From assembly GCF_050942215.1 (NCBI RefSeq), contig NZ_CP192056.1, positions 5,828,001 to 5,892,000 on the forward strand: 64,000 nucleotides of DNA, given 5' to 3'. Numbering within the stretch: the stretch's first letter is position 1; each line of letters starts with the position of its first letter. A program made the translations under genes and the position numbers. Positions 36,493 to 64,000 of the stretch are shown here, in pieces. Source of the DNA: Sphaerimonospora sp050942215 (GTDB taxonomy: Bacteria; Actinomycetota; Actinomycetes; Streptosporangiales; Streptosporangiaceae). A model generated the notes under the pieces. The model made no database searches, had not been told where the DNA came from, and saw only the letters and a program-made list of their open reading frames with translations.

Positions 36493-37755
36493 CTATTCGT
36501 CGCCGCCGGCGTGGGCGAACAGCACGCTGGTGTTGAATCCCCCGAACCCGAACCCGTTGGACAGGGCGAAGCTCAGCCGCGCCGGTTCGGCCCGCCGCCC
36601 CACGAAGCGGTGGCCGGGATCGATGGGCCGGTGCAGGTTGGCGTTGGGGTGGACGAACCCTTGGCGCATCTGGACCACGGTGGCCACGGCCTCGATCACA
36701 CCAGCGGCGCACAGACAGTGTCCGACCAGGCCCTTGGTGGAGTTGATCCAGGGCCGGGCGGCGCCGAACACCTCGTGCAGGGCGGCCACCTCCGTGGCGT
36801 CGCCCAGCACCGACCCGGTGCCGTGGGTGTTCACGTAATCCACCTGGCCGGGGGTGAGACCGGCCCGTCGGATGGCGGTTGCCATCGCCCAGGCCTCGCC
36901 GGAGGCGCTGGGGTCGGCCAGGGCGTTCGCGTCGAGCCTGAGCGCGTGACCGGCCACCCAGGCCAGCGGCGGCACGCCCCGGCCGGTAGCGGAGTCCGCT
37001 GACTCCAGCACCAGGCATGCCGCACCCTGCCCCGGTACGAATCCCTCACGGTCGGCGTCGAAGGGCCGTGATCGGGTGTGCGGGGCGTCCGGCCCGCGAG
37101 TGCCCGCCATCGCGCCGAGGTTGAAGTAGGCCTGGCGCTCCATCGGGGACAGGTCGGTGAGCGCGCCCAGCACCAGGCAGACGTCGACGGCGGCGGTCGC
37201 GACCAGACGCGCCGCGTTGACGATGGCCACGTTGCCGCTGGCCGAGGCGCCCCCCACCGTGTAGCCCTCGCCGGTCACGCCGAACACCTGGCTGACCGTG
37301 CCGACATGGTCGGTGTCCAGGGCGTGCAGCGCGAACCGGCCGGGGAGGTGGGCGGGGCTGGCGGCGTACCGCGGCCGCTGCCGCTCCGTGTAGTGGCCGC
37401 TCAGGTTGTGGCCCGCCACCACGATCCCGATCCGGTGACCGGGCACGCTCACGCGGTGCAGCCCGGCCCGTTCCCAGGCTTCCAGTGCCACGGCGACGGC
37501 GGCCTGGATCGGCAGCGGGGCGCGGGCCGCCGCCCGTAGCGCCGCGCGTCGCAGCGGCTGCGGCAGATCGGCGCGGGCCGTGACCGCGGCGGCCAGGTCG
37601 AATCCGACCAGGTCGGCGGCGAACGGCGGTTCGAGTTCGCCGACGTCGGCGCGGGCGGTGACGCCGGAGCGGCCCGCACGCAGAGCCAGTGCGAAGGCGT
37701 CGGTGTCCGCAGCGATGGCGCACAGCACCCCCGCGCCGGTCACGGCCACGCTCAC
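36493..37755 (-). CDS. free-standing decarboxylating ketosynthase (Cys to Ser, KS-S)
   Basis: A 420-residue KAS-like protein of the CurC/PksF/MupG type found in HMGS beta-branching cassettes. The catalytic Cys position reads TVGGASASG, with Ser171 replacing Cys, while NTHGTG and STKGLVGH keep the two catalytic His regions. Proteins with this substitution decarboxylate malonyl-ACP to acetyl-ACP instead of condensing. GTG 37755 overlaps the stop of the preceding ACP gene (GTGA), so the enzyme and its ACP are co-translated, giving an acetyl-donor pair for the HMGS. This gene lies between the lnmM-like and lnmN-like genes, where leinamycin itself, as I recall it, has none. Confidence 0.88.
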   Translation of the reverse strand: MSVAVTGAGVLCAIAADTDAFALALRAGRSGVTARADVGELEPPFAADLVGFDLAAAVTARADLPQPLRRAALRAAARAPLPIQAAVAVALEAWERAGLHRVSVPGHRIGIVVAGHNLSGHYTERQRPRYAASPAHLPGRFALHALDTDHVGTVSQVFGVTGEGYTVGGASASGNVAIVNAARLVATAAVDVCLVLGALTDLSPMERQAYFNLGAMAGTRGPDAPHTRSRPFDADREGFVPGQGAACLVLESADSATGRGVPPLAWVAGHALRLDANALADPSASGEAWAMATAIRRAGLTPGQVDYVNTHGTGSVLGDATEVAALHEVFGAARPWINSTKGLVGHCLCAAGVIEAVATVVQMRQGFVHPNANLHRPIDPGHRFVGRRAEPARLSFALSNGFGFGGFNTSVLFAHAGGDE

Positions 37756-37991
37756 GGAGCATGCTTCCGCAGCACGGCGGCCAGCGCGCCGATGTCGTGA
37801 ACGTCGGCGAACTCCCGCACCGGCACGCTCACACCCAGGTCCTCCATGGTCATGGACACCACTTCGGCGCGGTCGATGCTGTTGCACCCCAGGTCGGTCA
37901 GTGACCGGTCCTCGGTCACCAGCTCGGGCTCCACGTCCGGGAGCAACTCCAGCACGTTGCGGCGGATCGCCGCCAGAATCGGGTCGGACAT
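37752..37991 (-). CDS. donor acyl carrier protein for the KS-S (acetyl-ACP)
   Basis: A 79-residue free ACP. The phosphopantetheine Ser lies in LGCNSIDRAEVV; the N-S-I-D-R-A-E pattern is typical of donor ACPs in HMGS cassettes. It starts 15 bases after the HMGS stop and overlaps the KS-S start. The inference is that malonyl is loaded on this ACP, decarboxylated by KS-S and offered as acetyl nucleophile to the HMGS. Confidence 0.87.
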   Translation of the reverse strand: MSDPILAAIRRNVLELLPDVEPELVTEDRSLTDLGCNSIDRAEVVSMTMEDLGVSVPVREFADVHDIGALAAVLRKHAP

Positions 37992-38006
37992 GTCTGCCTT
38001 TCCGGT

Positions 38007-39263
38007 TCAGCGCCACTCGTATTCGCGGTGATAGTCCTTGGTGCCGGTGTGCACCAGCAGCGGATGCCGCCCGGCTGTCGCCTGTCCGGGGGTCCACCCG
38101 ACAGGCAGGAAATCGGCGTAGGCGTCCAGGTCCACCCGCCGGTTCTCCTCCGGGACCAGGACGCGCGAGGTCTGGGAGAGCAGGTCGGCGTACTCGGCGA
38201 AGGTCAACCGCCGGCGGCGGTTCAGGGCTTCCCCGATGCCCATCGCCGCCACCGCCCGCCGGGATCCGGCGTCCACCGTGCCGCTGAAGAACTCGGCGGA
38301 GCACCCGGATCCGTAGGAGTACAGCCCGACCCGGGCGCCACCGTCCACCTCATCCGCCTCGGCGTGGTCGAGCAGACTCGCCAGGGCCAGGTACACCGAC
38401 CCCGAGCAGAGGTTGCCGACAAGGGACGGGTAGACCAGCGAGGGCGCCACCCGGCGCTGGAAGTCCCCCGTCACCTCGACCTCCGGGGCGTGCTCGCGCA
38501 TCATCTTGCGGTGGGCGGCCCTGACCAGACCGGCGAACGGCGTGTGCAACGCCAGATGGTCGAAGGTGGTCGCGAAGTCCGCGGCCTCCACTCTGGACCG
38601 GTAGTCGGCGAAGCCGCCGGCCAGACAGTCCAGGTACGCGAAGAGAGACCGGTCGACGTCGGCGATGTCGAACCGCGGGGTGGGCCGGGCCGAGTCCAGG
38701 GTCTCGTAGCTGTAGCATCCGAAGGCGCCGGGGTCGACGGCGAGCACGGCGGGAGCGTCACCGAGCAGCATGGCCGCGGCGCCGTGCCCGGTGGCCGGTT
38801 CCGCGTAGGCGGCCCGCTCGTCCACCAGGGCCACGTCCGTGGCGATCACCAGCGCCTTGGCACCCGGCGAGGCACCGGAGGCCAGGTAGCCCACGGCGAG
38901 CTGGAGCGCGCCGGTCGCGGCGTAGCAGGCCTGCTTCACCTCCAGCAACCGGCAGTTGCGGCTCAGTCCCAGGTACTCGTGCACGTACGAGGCGACCGAC
39001 TTGGACAGGTCCAGCCCGGACTCGGTGGAGGTGATCAGAATCTCGACGGCGTCCCGGTCAGCGGGGTCAAGCGCGTCCACGATCGGCTTGGCCGCGTTGA
39101 CCGCGTTGGTCACCGGATCCTCGAACGGCAGCCCGACCGAGCGCTGACGCATGTGCAGATTGTCCAGCCGCTCCGGGGCGAGCCCGCGGCCGGCGAACAG
39201 GTCCGGCACCGAGATCTGCGCGATCCCGGCGTACACGTTGAGTGCTTCGATCCCGTACCGCAT
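38007..39263 (-). CDS. HMG-CoA synthase homologue for beta-branching (LnmM-type)
   Basis: A 418-residue HMGS-like enzyme that adds an acyl-ACP carbanion to the beta-ketone of a PKS-bound chain. Catalytic residues are visible: Glu81 in TSTESGLDLS, Cys113 in VKQACYAATGAL and His in LALHTPFAGLV; GNLCSGSVYLALASLLD is the conserved C-terminal loop. ATG 39263 overlaps the preceding ACP stop (TGATG). It is the only HMGS in the window although two donor systems flank it, so it may accept both propionyl-ACP (from the LnmK/L pair) and acetyl-ACP (from KS-S), unless another HMGS lies outside. Confidence 0.92.
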   Translation of the reverse strand: MRYGIEALNVYAGIAQISVPDLFAGRGLAPERLDNLHMRQRSVGLPFEDPVTNAVNAAKPIVDALDPADRDAVEILITSTESGLDLSKSVASYVHEYLGLSRNCRLLEVKQACYAATGALQLAVGYLASGASPGAKALVIATDVALVDERAAYAEPATGHGAAAMLLGDAPAVLAVDPGAFGCYSYETLDSARPTPRFDIADVDRSLFAYLDCLAGGFADYRSRVEAADFATTFDHLALHTPFAGLVRAAHRKMMREHAPEVEVTGDFQRRVAPSLVYPSLVGNLCSGSVYLALASLLDHAEADEVDGGARVGLYSYGSGCSAEFFSGTVDAGSRRAVAAMGIGEALNRRRRLTFAEYADLLSQTSRVLVPEENRRVDLDAYADFLPVGWTPGQATAGRHPLLVHTGTKDYHREYEWR

Positions 39264-39508
39264 CAGCCGGCCTCGGCGCGGAGCAGAAAGTCCGCCAGGG
39301 CGTCGATGTCGGGCAGGTCGGCGAAGCGGGACATCGGCTCGGCCAGCCCGAGCCGGTCGATCAACGCGGCGATGATCTCGACCCGGTCCACCGAGTCCGC
39401 CCCGAGCTCCTTCAGATGCCTGTTCCCCCTGATCTCGTCCGGGGGCACACCGGGCAGAATCGTGCCGACCACCTCCCGGACCAGGGCGACCATGTCTTCC
39501 CGTGTCAT
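39263..39508 (-). CDS. donor acyl carrier protein (LnmL-type)
   Basis: An 81-residue free ACP with the modification site in LGADSVDRVEII. It is coupled by overlapping start/stop codons to the LnmK-like gene before it and to the HMGS gene after it, matching lnmK-lnmL-lnmM order. The predicted role is to carry the methylmalonyl-derived propionyl group made by the LnmK-type enzyme. Confidence 0.88.
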   Translation of the reverse strand: MTREDMVALVREVVGTILPGVPPDEIRGNRHLKELGADSVDRVEIIAALIDRLGLAEPMSRFADLPDIDALADFLLRAEAG

Positions 39509-40445
39509 GAGGTCTCCTCACGTAGCAGGGTCAGCGTGCAGACCGCGAGCACGCGCTCGCGATCACGCAGGACCACGTTGACGAACTCATGTCCGGGCTC
39601 GCCGCCCACCCGCCAGGGCCGCACCACCCCGGTGATCACCGTGCCGGCGTCGGCGTTGCCCAGGTAGCAGAGCTGCTGGTCGGTCACCACCCGAGCCAGG
39701 AACCCGGCGTCCGTCCGCCGCTGCTCCCGCCACCACTGCAGCAGGACACGGTCCACGATCGAGAAATACGAGGCGAAGTAGAGCAGGCCGGCGCCGTTGA
39801 GGTCCCGGGAGGGGTCGACCGCGTAGTCCACCCGCAGTTCCTCCCCGGCCGGCCGCGCGGCCTCCGGCAGGAACGTCAACGCGCTGCGGGCCCGGTGGCA
39901 GGCCGGCCGTGGCGAGTAGGCCGCCGGGATCTGCGGCAGGTGCCGGTGGTCGAAGTCGGGGGGCGCCGCGCGGGCCAACTCCCGGTTGCTGTCCTCGGCG
40001 GTACGGGCCACCCAGCGGTTGAGATTCTCCACGTAGAGGCAGTCGGAGTCGGCACCCGCGTAGAACTCGGTCAAATCGATCGGACCGTGTTCGCCGGTGC
40101 CGGACCGTGAGATTCGGTGCAGGGTGAGCACGGACTCGCTGCCGCAGGAGTACAGGGCGGTGCTGATCCGCAGCCGGTCGCCGAAGGCCGGCGTGCGCAG
40201 GTGGAACCGGCGTCCGCCCCGCACCCGGTAGTAGTAGAACGATAGGTAGGCCGGGGCGCCGGAGGCGTCTCGGGCGCGCAGCACATCGGTGCCGCACACC
40301 TCGCTCACCGCGTCCCAGGTCCAGTCGCCGATCTCACCGATGAACAGCGAGTTGTGGCCGCACATGCCCGGCCGTACGACCTCGGTCCTGACCAGTGAGG
40401 TCCGGGCGAGCGAGGTCTGCGGGAGCGAGGTTCCGGGGAGCGAGG

Positions 40446-40449
<4 letters not shown>
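39505..40449 (-). CDS. LnmK-type bifunctional acyltransferase/decarboxylase
   Basis: A 314-residue double-hotdog protein that matches LnmK of leinamycin biosynthesis: PGMCGHNSLFIGEIGDWTWD, LSFYYYRVRGGRRFHL, DLTEFYAGADSDCLYVENLNRW and the second half SYFSIVDRVLLQWWREQ. LnmK loads methylmalonyl from CoA onto LnmL and decarboxylates it to propionyl-ACP. The N-terminal 28 residues are a repetitive TSLP/TSLAR tract encoded by a short DNA repeat; the functional protein may begin at Met29. Its ATG overlaps the PKS stop by four bases. The enzyme implies a propionate-derived beta-branch as in the leinamycin family. Confidence 0.9.
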
Positions 40450-61470
<21,021 letters not shown>

Positions 61471-61478
<8 letters not shown>

Positions 61479-62316
61479 GGCGTTGGGTCTCCAGGAACTC
61501 CGTCAGCAGCAGCTGCAGGCGCTCTCCGGCGCCGAAGACCGAGATGTGGTCACCGTGCGGTTCCACCCGCAGCACACCGCCGGGCAGCGCCTCGGCGACC
61601 CGGTGCGAGCCCGCGGGGTGGGCGGTGTGGTCGTCCTCGCTGGTGACCACCAGGCTGGGATGGGGCACCGAGGCGAGCAGGCCCCGCACATCGGTGTGCA
61701 TGATGGCTCCGGTGAGCACGCAGTACCGGTAGAACAGCTCGTCGTCGCTGTAGGGGTGGGCCACCAGTTCGACCACGTCGGGGGGCAGGTCGGCGGTGGT
61801 GGTCGAGGCCAGGGCCGCGTTGATCGCCGCGGCGTCCGCCCGGTCGCCCGCCCCGATGGCGAGCAGCGCCTTGAGGTTGTCCTGATGGTCCGTGGTGGGC
61901 CAGCCCGGCGATCCCGAGTAGTCCCCATGCCACAGGCTGAGCGAGGCCACCCGGTCGGGCCGGTCGGCCGCCGCCCGCAGTGCGATCACGGCCCCGCCGC
62001 ACAGGCCCATCAGATGCGCGACCGGCACCCCGTGGTGGTCCATCACCGCGATCAGATCCGCCGCCTGGTCGGCGACCCGATGGCCCAGATCGTCGAACGC
62101 CTCCGGGCCACCCGGCTCTCCGAACAGGCCGCGGGTCTCCCAGGTGATCACGTGGTGGTCGGCTGCGAGTACGTCCATCCACCGGTGGCACAGCGGCGCG
62201 GGCATGCCGCAGGCGGAGGCGACCACGACGGCGGGACGATCCGGCCGTCCCGCCGTGTACGTACGGAGGACGGCGCCGTCGGCCGCGACCAGTTCGGCGG
62301 GAGACAGGAGGGTCAC
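61471..62316 (-). CDS. Cys-nucleophile alpha/beta hydrolase, SyrC/CmaE-like aminoacyl shuttle
   Basis: A 281-residue alpha/beta-hydrolase. The nucleophile elbow reads MGLCGGAV, with Cys106 where thioesterases have Ser. The acid and base are likely Asp in TSEDDHTAHP and His in PHGDHISVF. SyrC and CmaE, which move chlorinated aminoacyl groups from a dedicated carrier protein to the assembly line, are the known Cys-type members beside SyrB2/CmaB halogenases, and this gene follows such a halogenase with a GTGA overlap and precedes the PKS with an eight-base overlap. The predicted function is transfer of a halogenated aminoacyl group from the free carrier protein to the loading NRPS or PKS. A hydrolytic thioesterase is the alternative. 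Confidence 0.78.
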
Positions 62317-63266
62317 CGCGTCACAAAGGGGTGGCCGGTGGTGGTCTGGGTGGCGATGGCGTTGTAGTCGTACTCGTTCCTGCCGGACACCAGGACGGAG
62401 CCGAACTTCTCCAGGCTGACCCTGCCGCCGTACTCCACGATCTCCGTCGTGTCGGGATAGACGTGCACGGAGGTGGGCACGTAGCGGCCGGCGAAGCCGA
62501 GCCGCATCTCCTCGGTGTTGCCCTTGTGGGGCAGCGAGGCGTGCATGAGCGTGGACCAGAACATGATGGCCTCGCCGGGACGCATCACCATCGGCACGGC
62601 CTTGGCCTCGTCGGGCTCGAACTCCGGGTCGATCTGCAGCTCGCGGTAGTCGTAGCCGAAGAACCCCCGCCTGACGCCCTGCTTGACCTCGGAGTTGATC
62701 CGGTCCGGGTCGTAGTGCATCTTCTTCGTCTCGTCGTACACCATCGTCTGGTGGGTGCCGGGCATGAACTGCAGGCAGCCGGTGTCCTCGTTGGCCTCGG
62801 TGAACGCGGTCCAGACGGTGATGGTCCCGCCGAAGTGCACCGCCTCGTCGCCGCTCCAGACGATCTGCGGCGTGCCGGAGGCGTTGGCGAAGGTGTCGGC
62901 CTGGTGCCAGTCGGTGCCCTCGTCGCCGGGGTACTTGGGGAAGAACTCGGTCCGCCAGCACAGGACGTCCGGGCCGAGCACGCTGGTCACCCGGTCGACC
63001 ACCTCGGGCCGGCAGATGTGGTCGGCCAGGAAGTCGTTGTCCAGGTGCCGGTCGTAGTTGGAGATGTTCGTGTTACCCGACTGAGCGGCGTCCTCCTGGT
63101 AGATCGCGTCGCTGCGGTCCATCAGGCGCAGGCGCTCCTTGCGCCAGATCGCCTTCATCTCGTCGACCTCGTAGACCTTGAACGGGCCGTGGTACCCCCG
63201 CTGGTGGAACCGGGCCAGCTCCTCCGGGGTCAGCGCGTAGGCTCTCGTCTGCTCCGTGTCAGGCAT
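62313..63266 (-). CDS. SyrB2/CmaB-type non-haem Fe(II)/alpha-ketoglutarate halogenase
   Basis: A 317-residue enzyme closely resembling SyrB2, with the same length class and long shared segments (NYDRHLDNDFLADHICRPE, EFFPKYPGDEGTDWHQAD, GGTITVWTAF, WSTLMHAS, RYVPTSVHVYPD). The iron-binding facial triad is His121-Gln-Ala123 with distal His242: Ala at the position where hydroxylases carry Asp/Glu opens the site for chloride, the hallmark of these halogenases. The enzymes chlorinate unactivated methyl groups of aminoacyl residues tethered to a carrier protein. It starts one base after the carrier gene and ends overlapping the shuttle gene. The substrate amino acid cannot be read from the sequence. 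Confidence 0.93.
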   Translation of the reverse strand: MPDTEQTRAYALTPEELARFHQRGYHGPFKVYEVDEMKAIWRKERLRLMDRSDAIYQEDAAQSGNTNISNYDRHLDNDFLADHICRPEVVDRVTSVLGPDVLCWRTEFFPKYPGDEGTDWHQADTFANASGTPQIVWSGDEAVHFGGTITVWTAFTEANEDTGCLQFMPGTHQTMVYDETKKMHYDPDRINSEVKQGVRRGFFGYDYRELQIDPEFEPDEAKAVPMVMRPGEAIMFWSTLMHASLPHKGNTEEMRLGFAGRYVPTSVHVYPDTTEIVEYGGRVSLEKFGSVLVSGRNEYDYNAIATQTTTGHPFVTR

Positions 63267-63267
63267 T

Positions 63268-63525
63268 TCAGACTCCCATGCTGTCGGCGGTCGGTCGGGA
63301 CGACGCGGCGAGGACGTGAGCCGCCAGGTTGCGCGCGGTGACGATGCCGTCCAGGTCGGGGGCCTTCACCCGGACTCCGCACCGGCTGTGGATCGACGCG
63401 AGAATGCGTACGAACGACAGTGACGTCGCGCCGTGGTCGAAGGCGTCGTCGTCGGGACCCATACCGGGCTTTCCCAGTACGTCGCGGACGATCTCGAGGA
63501 CCGTCCCCTCGATCTCCTCACTCAT
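63268..63525 (-). CDS. free-standing carrier protein paired with the halogenase
   Basis: An 85-residue carrier protein. The attachment Ser lies in GATSLSFVRILASIH, and the fold is typical (VLEIVRDVLGKPG at the start, AARNLAAHVL-like end). It is the first gene of the leftward operon and immediately precedes the halogenase, as CmaD and the SyrB1 thiolation domain accompany CmaB and SyrB2. It presumably holds the amino acid during chlorination. The adenylation domain that loads it is not in the window. Confidence 0.85.
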   Translation of the reverse strand: MSEEIEGTVLEIVRDVLGKPGMGPDDDAFDHGATSLSFVRILASIHSRCGVRVKAPDLDGIVTARNLAAHVLAASSRPTADSMGV

Positions 63526-63730
63526 GGCGCCTGACGCTAGGTGGATCCGCCGGCGTCGACTGCCCACTGTTGAGCACCGTGCCGCCGAGCACGGGGGTGC
63601 GCAGAACTGAGCAGACGTTCGCGGCTCCGGCCGCGACCGTGGTGGGGTGGCCGCGTGTCGATGCCGGCGCGGCGCAGACACACCGTCCGTGCGGTCAGCG
63701 AACGGACATGGACCACGGCGGAAAGAGGCC
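63526..63730. promoter_or_regulatory. divergent intergenic region of the polyketide cluster
   Basis: These 205 bases separate the first gene of the 28-kb leftward operon from the rightward PLP-enzyme gene. They must hold both promoters. I see no convincing -10/-35 pair or strong palindrome; GAGCACCGTG and GAGCACGG form a partial direct repeat near 63573-63596. Confidence 0.35.
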
Positions 63731-64000
63731 ATGACCGTCAGCGCATTCAGCGAAGCCACCGAAGCGCAGCTACTGCCCCGGGTGATCCGGCTCGGTCCCA
63801 ACCTGTACGGCGCCGCCTTCACCCTGATGAAGCTGATCCCGGCACGGCACATCCTGCGCACGGCCGCCGACCGCGGGGAGATCGGCCCCGGGACGCTCGT
63901 CGCCGAGACGACCTCGGGCACGTTCGGGCTCGCCCTCGCCATGCAGACGGCACTGATGCGGCGCGAGCTGGTGCTGGTCAGCGACCCCGTCCTCGACGCC
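63731..64000 (+). CDS. PLP-dependent cysteine-synthase-like enzyme (partial, right edge)
   Basis: The first 90 residues of a fold-type II PLP enzyme. The phosphate-binding loop is recognisable as AETTSGTFGLALA, and RHILRTAADRGEIGPG aligns with the helix before it in CysK/SbnA proteins. The usual PLP-lysine motif (NPGGSxKDR) is altered to FTLMKLIPARH, with Lys34 the probable Schiff-base residue. ATG 63731 has GAAAGAGG just upstream. It is divergent from the halogenase operon, so it may make the amino acid that is activated and chlorinated (for example a beta-substituted alanine) or the sulfur donor for the SH domain. The gene runs off the window. Confidence 0.72.
   Translation, partial: MTVSAFSEATEAQLLPRVIRLGPNLYGAAFTLMKLIPARHILRTAADRGEIGPGTLVAETTSGTFGLALAMQTALMRRELVLVSDPVLDA

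Noticed and set aside
36493..37755. Free-standing KS as a condensing enzyme (KSII/FabF)
   Set aside because: The catalytic Cys is replaced by Ser171, the cassette order with ACP and HMGS fits a decarboxylase, and no fatty-acid genes are near.
62313..63266. Reading the PhyH-like protein as a hydroxylase
   Set aside because: The motif is His-Gln-Ala-Asp; the iron-ligand position is His+2, which is Ala, not the following Asp. The overall similarity is to SyrB2, so halogenase is the better call.

Overview
This window comes from a high-GC actinomycete. The evidence is GTG/TTG starts behind GGAGG-type ribosome sites, an AICE-type RepSA plasmid-like element at a tRNA gene, LacI-controlled CBM2 cellulase genes and an ECF42/DGPF sigma pair. 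The gene mix suggests Streptosporangiales or a relative, but no rRNA or housekeeping marker in the window proves it.

Region 1 (1-7.1 kb) is a decayed actinomycete integrative and conjugative element (AICE). It holds the first codons of an integrase, an excisionase, a frameshifted RepSA initiator, a frameshifted GntR regulator, an AT-richer two-gene cassette (a PD-(D/E)xK nuclease-like protein plus an unknown protein), two small hypothetical genes and a small GntR regulator facing a perfect palindrome. It ends at the 3' half of a tRNA-Lys gene (attachment site), which directly abuts the C-terminal remnant of a second tyrosine integrase.

Region 2 (7.1-35.5 kb) is ordinary accessory chromosome: a TetR/amidase pair; a MarR-controlled flavin monooxygenase and FMN reductase with three copies of one operator; a LysR-like/DUF5997 pair; two paralogous LacI regulators beside a secreted CBM2-GH5 cellulase; a DUF574-type methyltransferase; an MMPL transporter; a MurG paralogue followed by an AftB-like GT-C enzyme; an MFS transporter; the ECF42/DGPF pair; a UvrA-like protein; a TetR/aldo-keto reductase pair with operators; and an AraC-VOC-FDOR operon. 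Gene fragments and short inverted repeats lie between them.

Region 3 (35.7-64 kb, continuing past the right edge) is the most interesting part. It is a trans-AT polyketide cluster of the leinamycin family, read leftward as one tightly coupled operon of ten genes. The 7010-residue PKS has four KS domains and no AT. It ends in KS-ACP-carrier-DUF-SH-TE, where SH is a PLP cysteine/thiocysteine lyase-type domain, the hallmark of leinamycin-type sulfur insertion. Downstream are a LnmK-type acyltransferase/decarboxylase, a donor ACP, an HMG-CoA-synthase homologue, a second donor ACP, a decarboxylating KS with Ser in place of Cys, and a type II thioesterase. A decarboxylating enoyl-CoA hydratase (ECH2) is built into the PKS. 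The cluster therefore appears equipped for two beta-branches, one propionate-derived and one acetate-derived, around a single HMGS.

Upstream of the PKS and translationally coupled to it are a free carrier protein, a SyrB2/CmaB-type non-haem iron halogenase (His-Gln-Ala facial motif) and an alpha/beta hydrolase with a Cys nucleophile that resembles the SyrC/CmaE aminoacyl shuttles. Together they predict carrier-tethered chlorination of an amino acid that is then handed to the assembly line. A divergent cysteine-synthase-like PLP enzyme begins at the right edge. The loading NRPS or adenylation domain, the upstream PKS modules (including the KS for the N-terminal DH), the trans-AT and ECH1 are not in the window and presumably lie to the right. 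The inferred product is a chlorinated, sulfur-bearing leinamycin-type polyketide-peptide.
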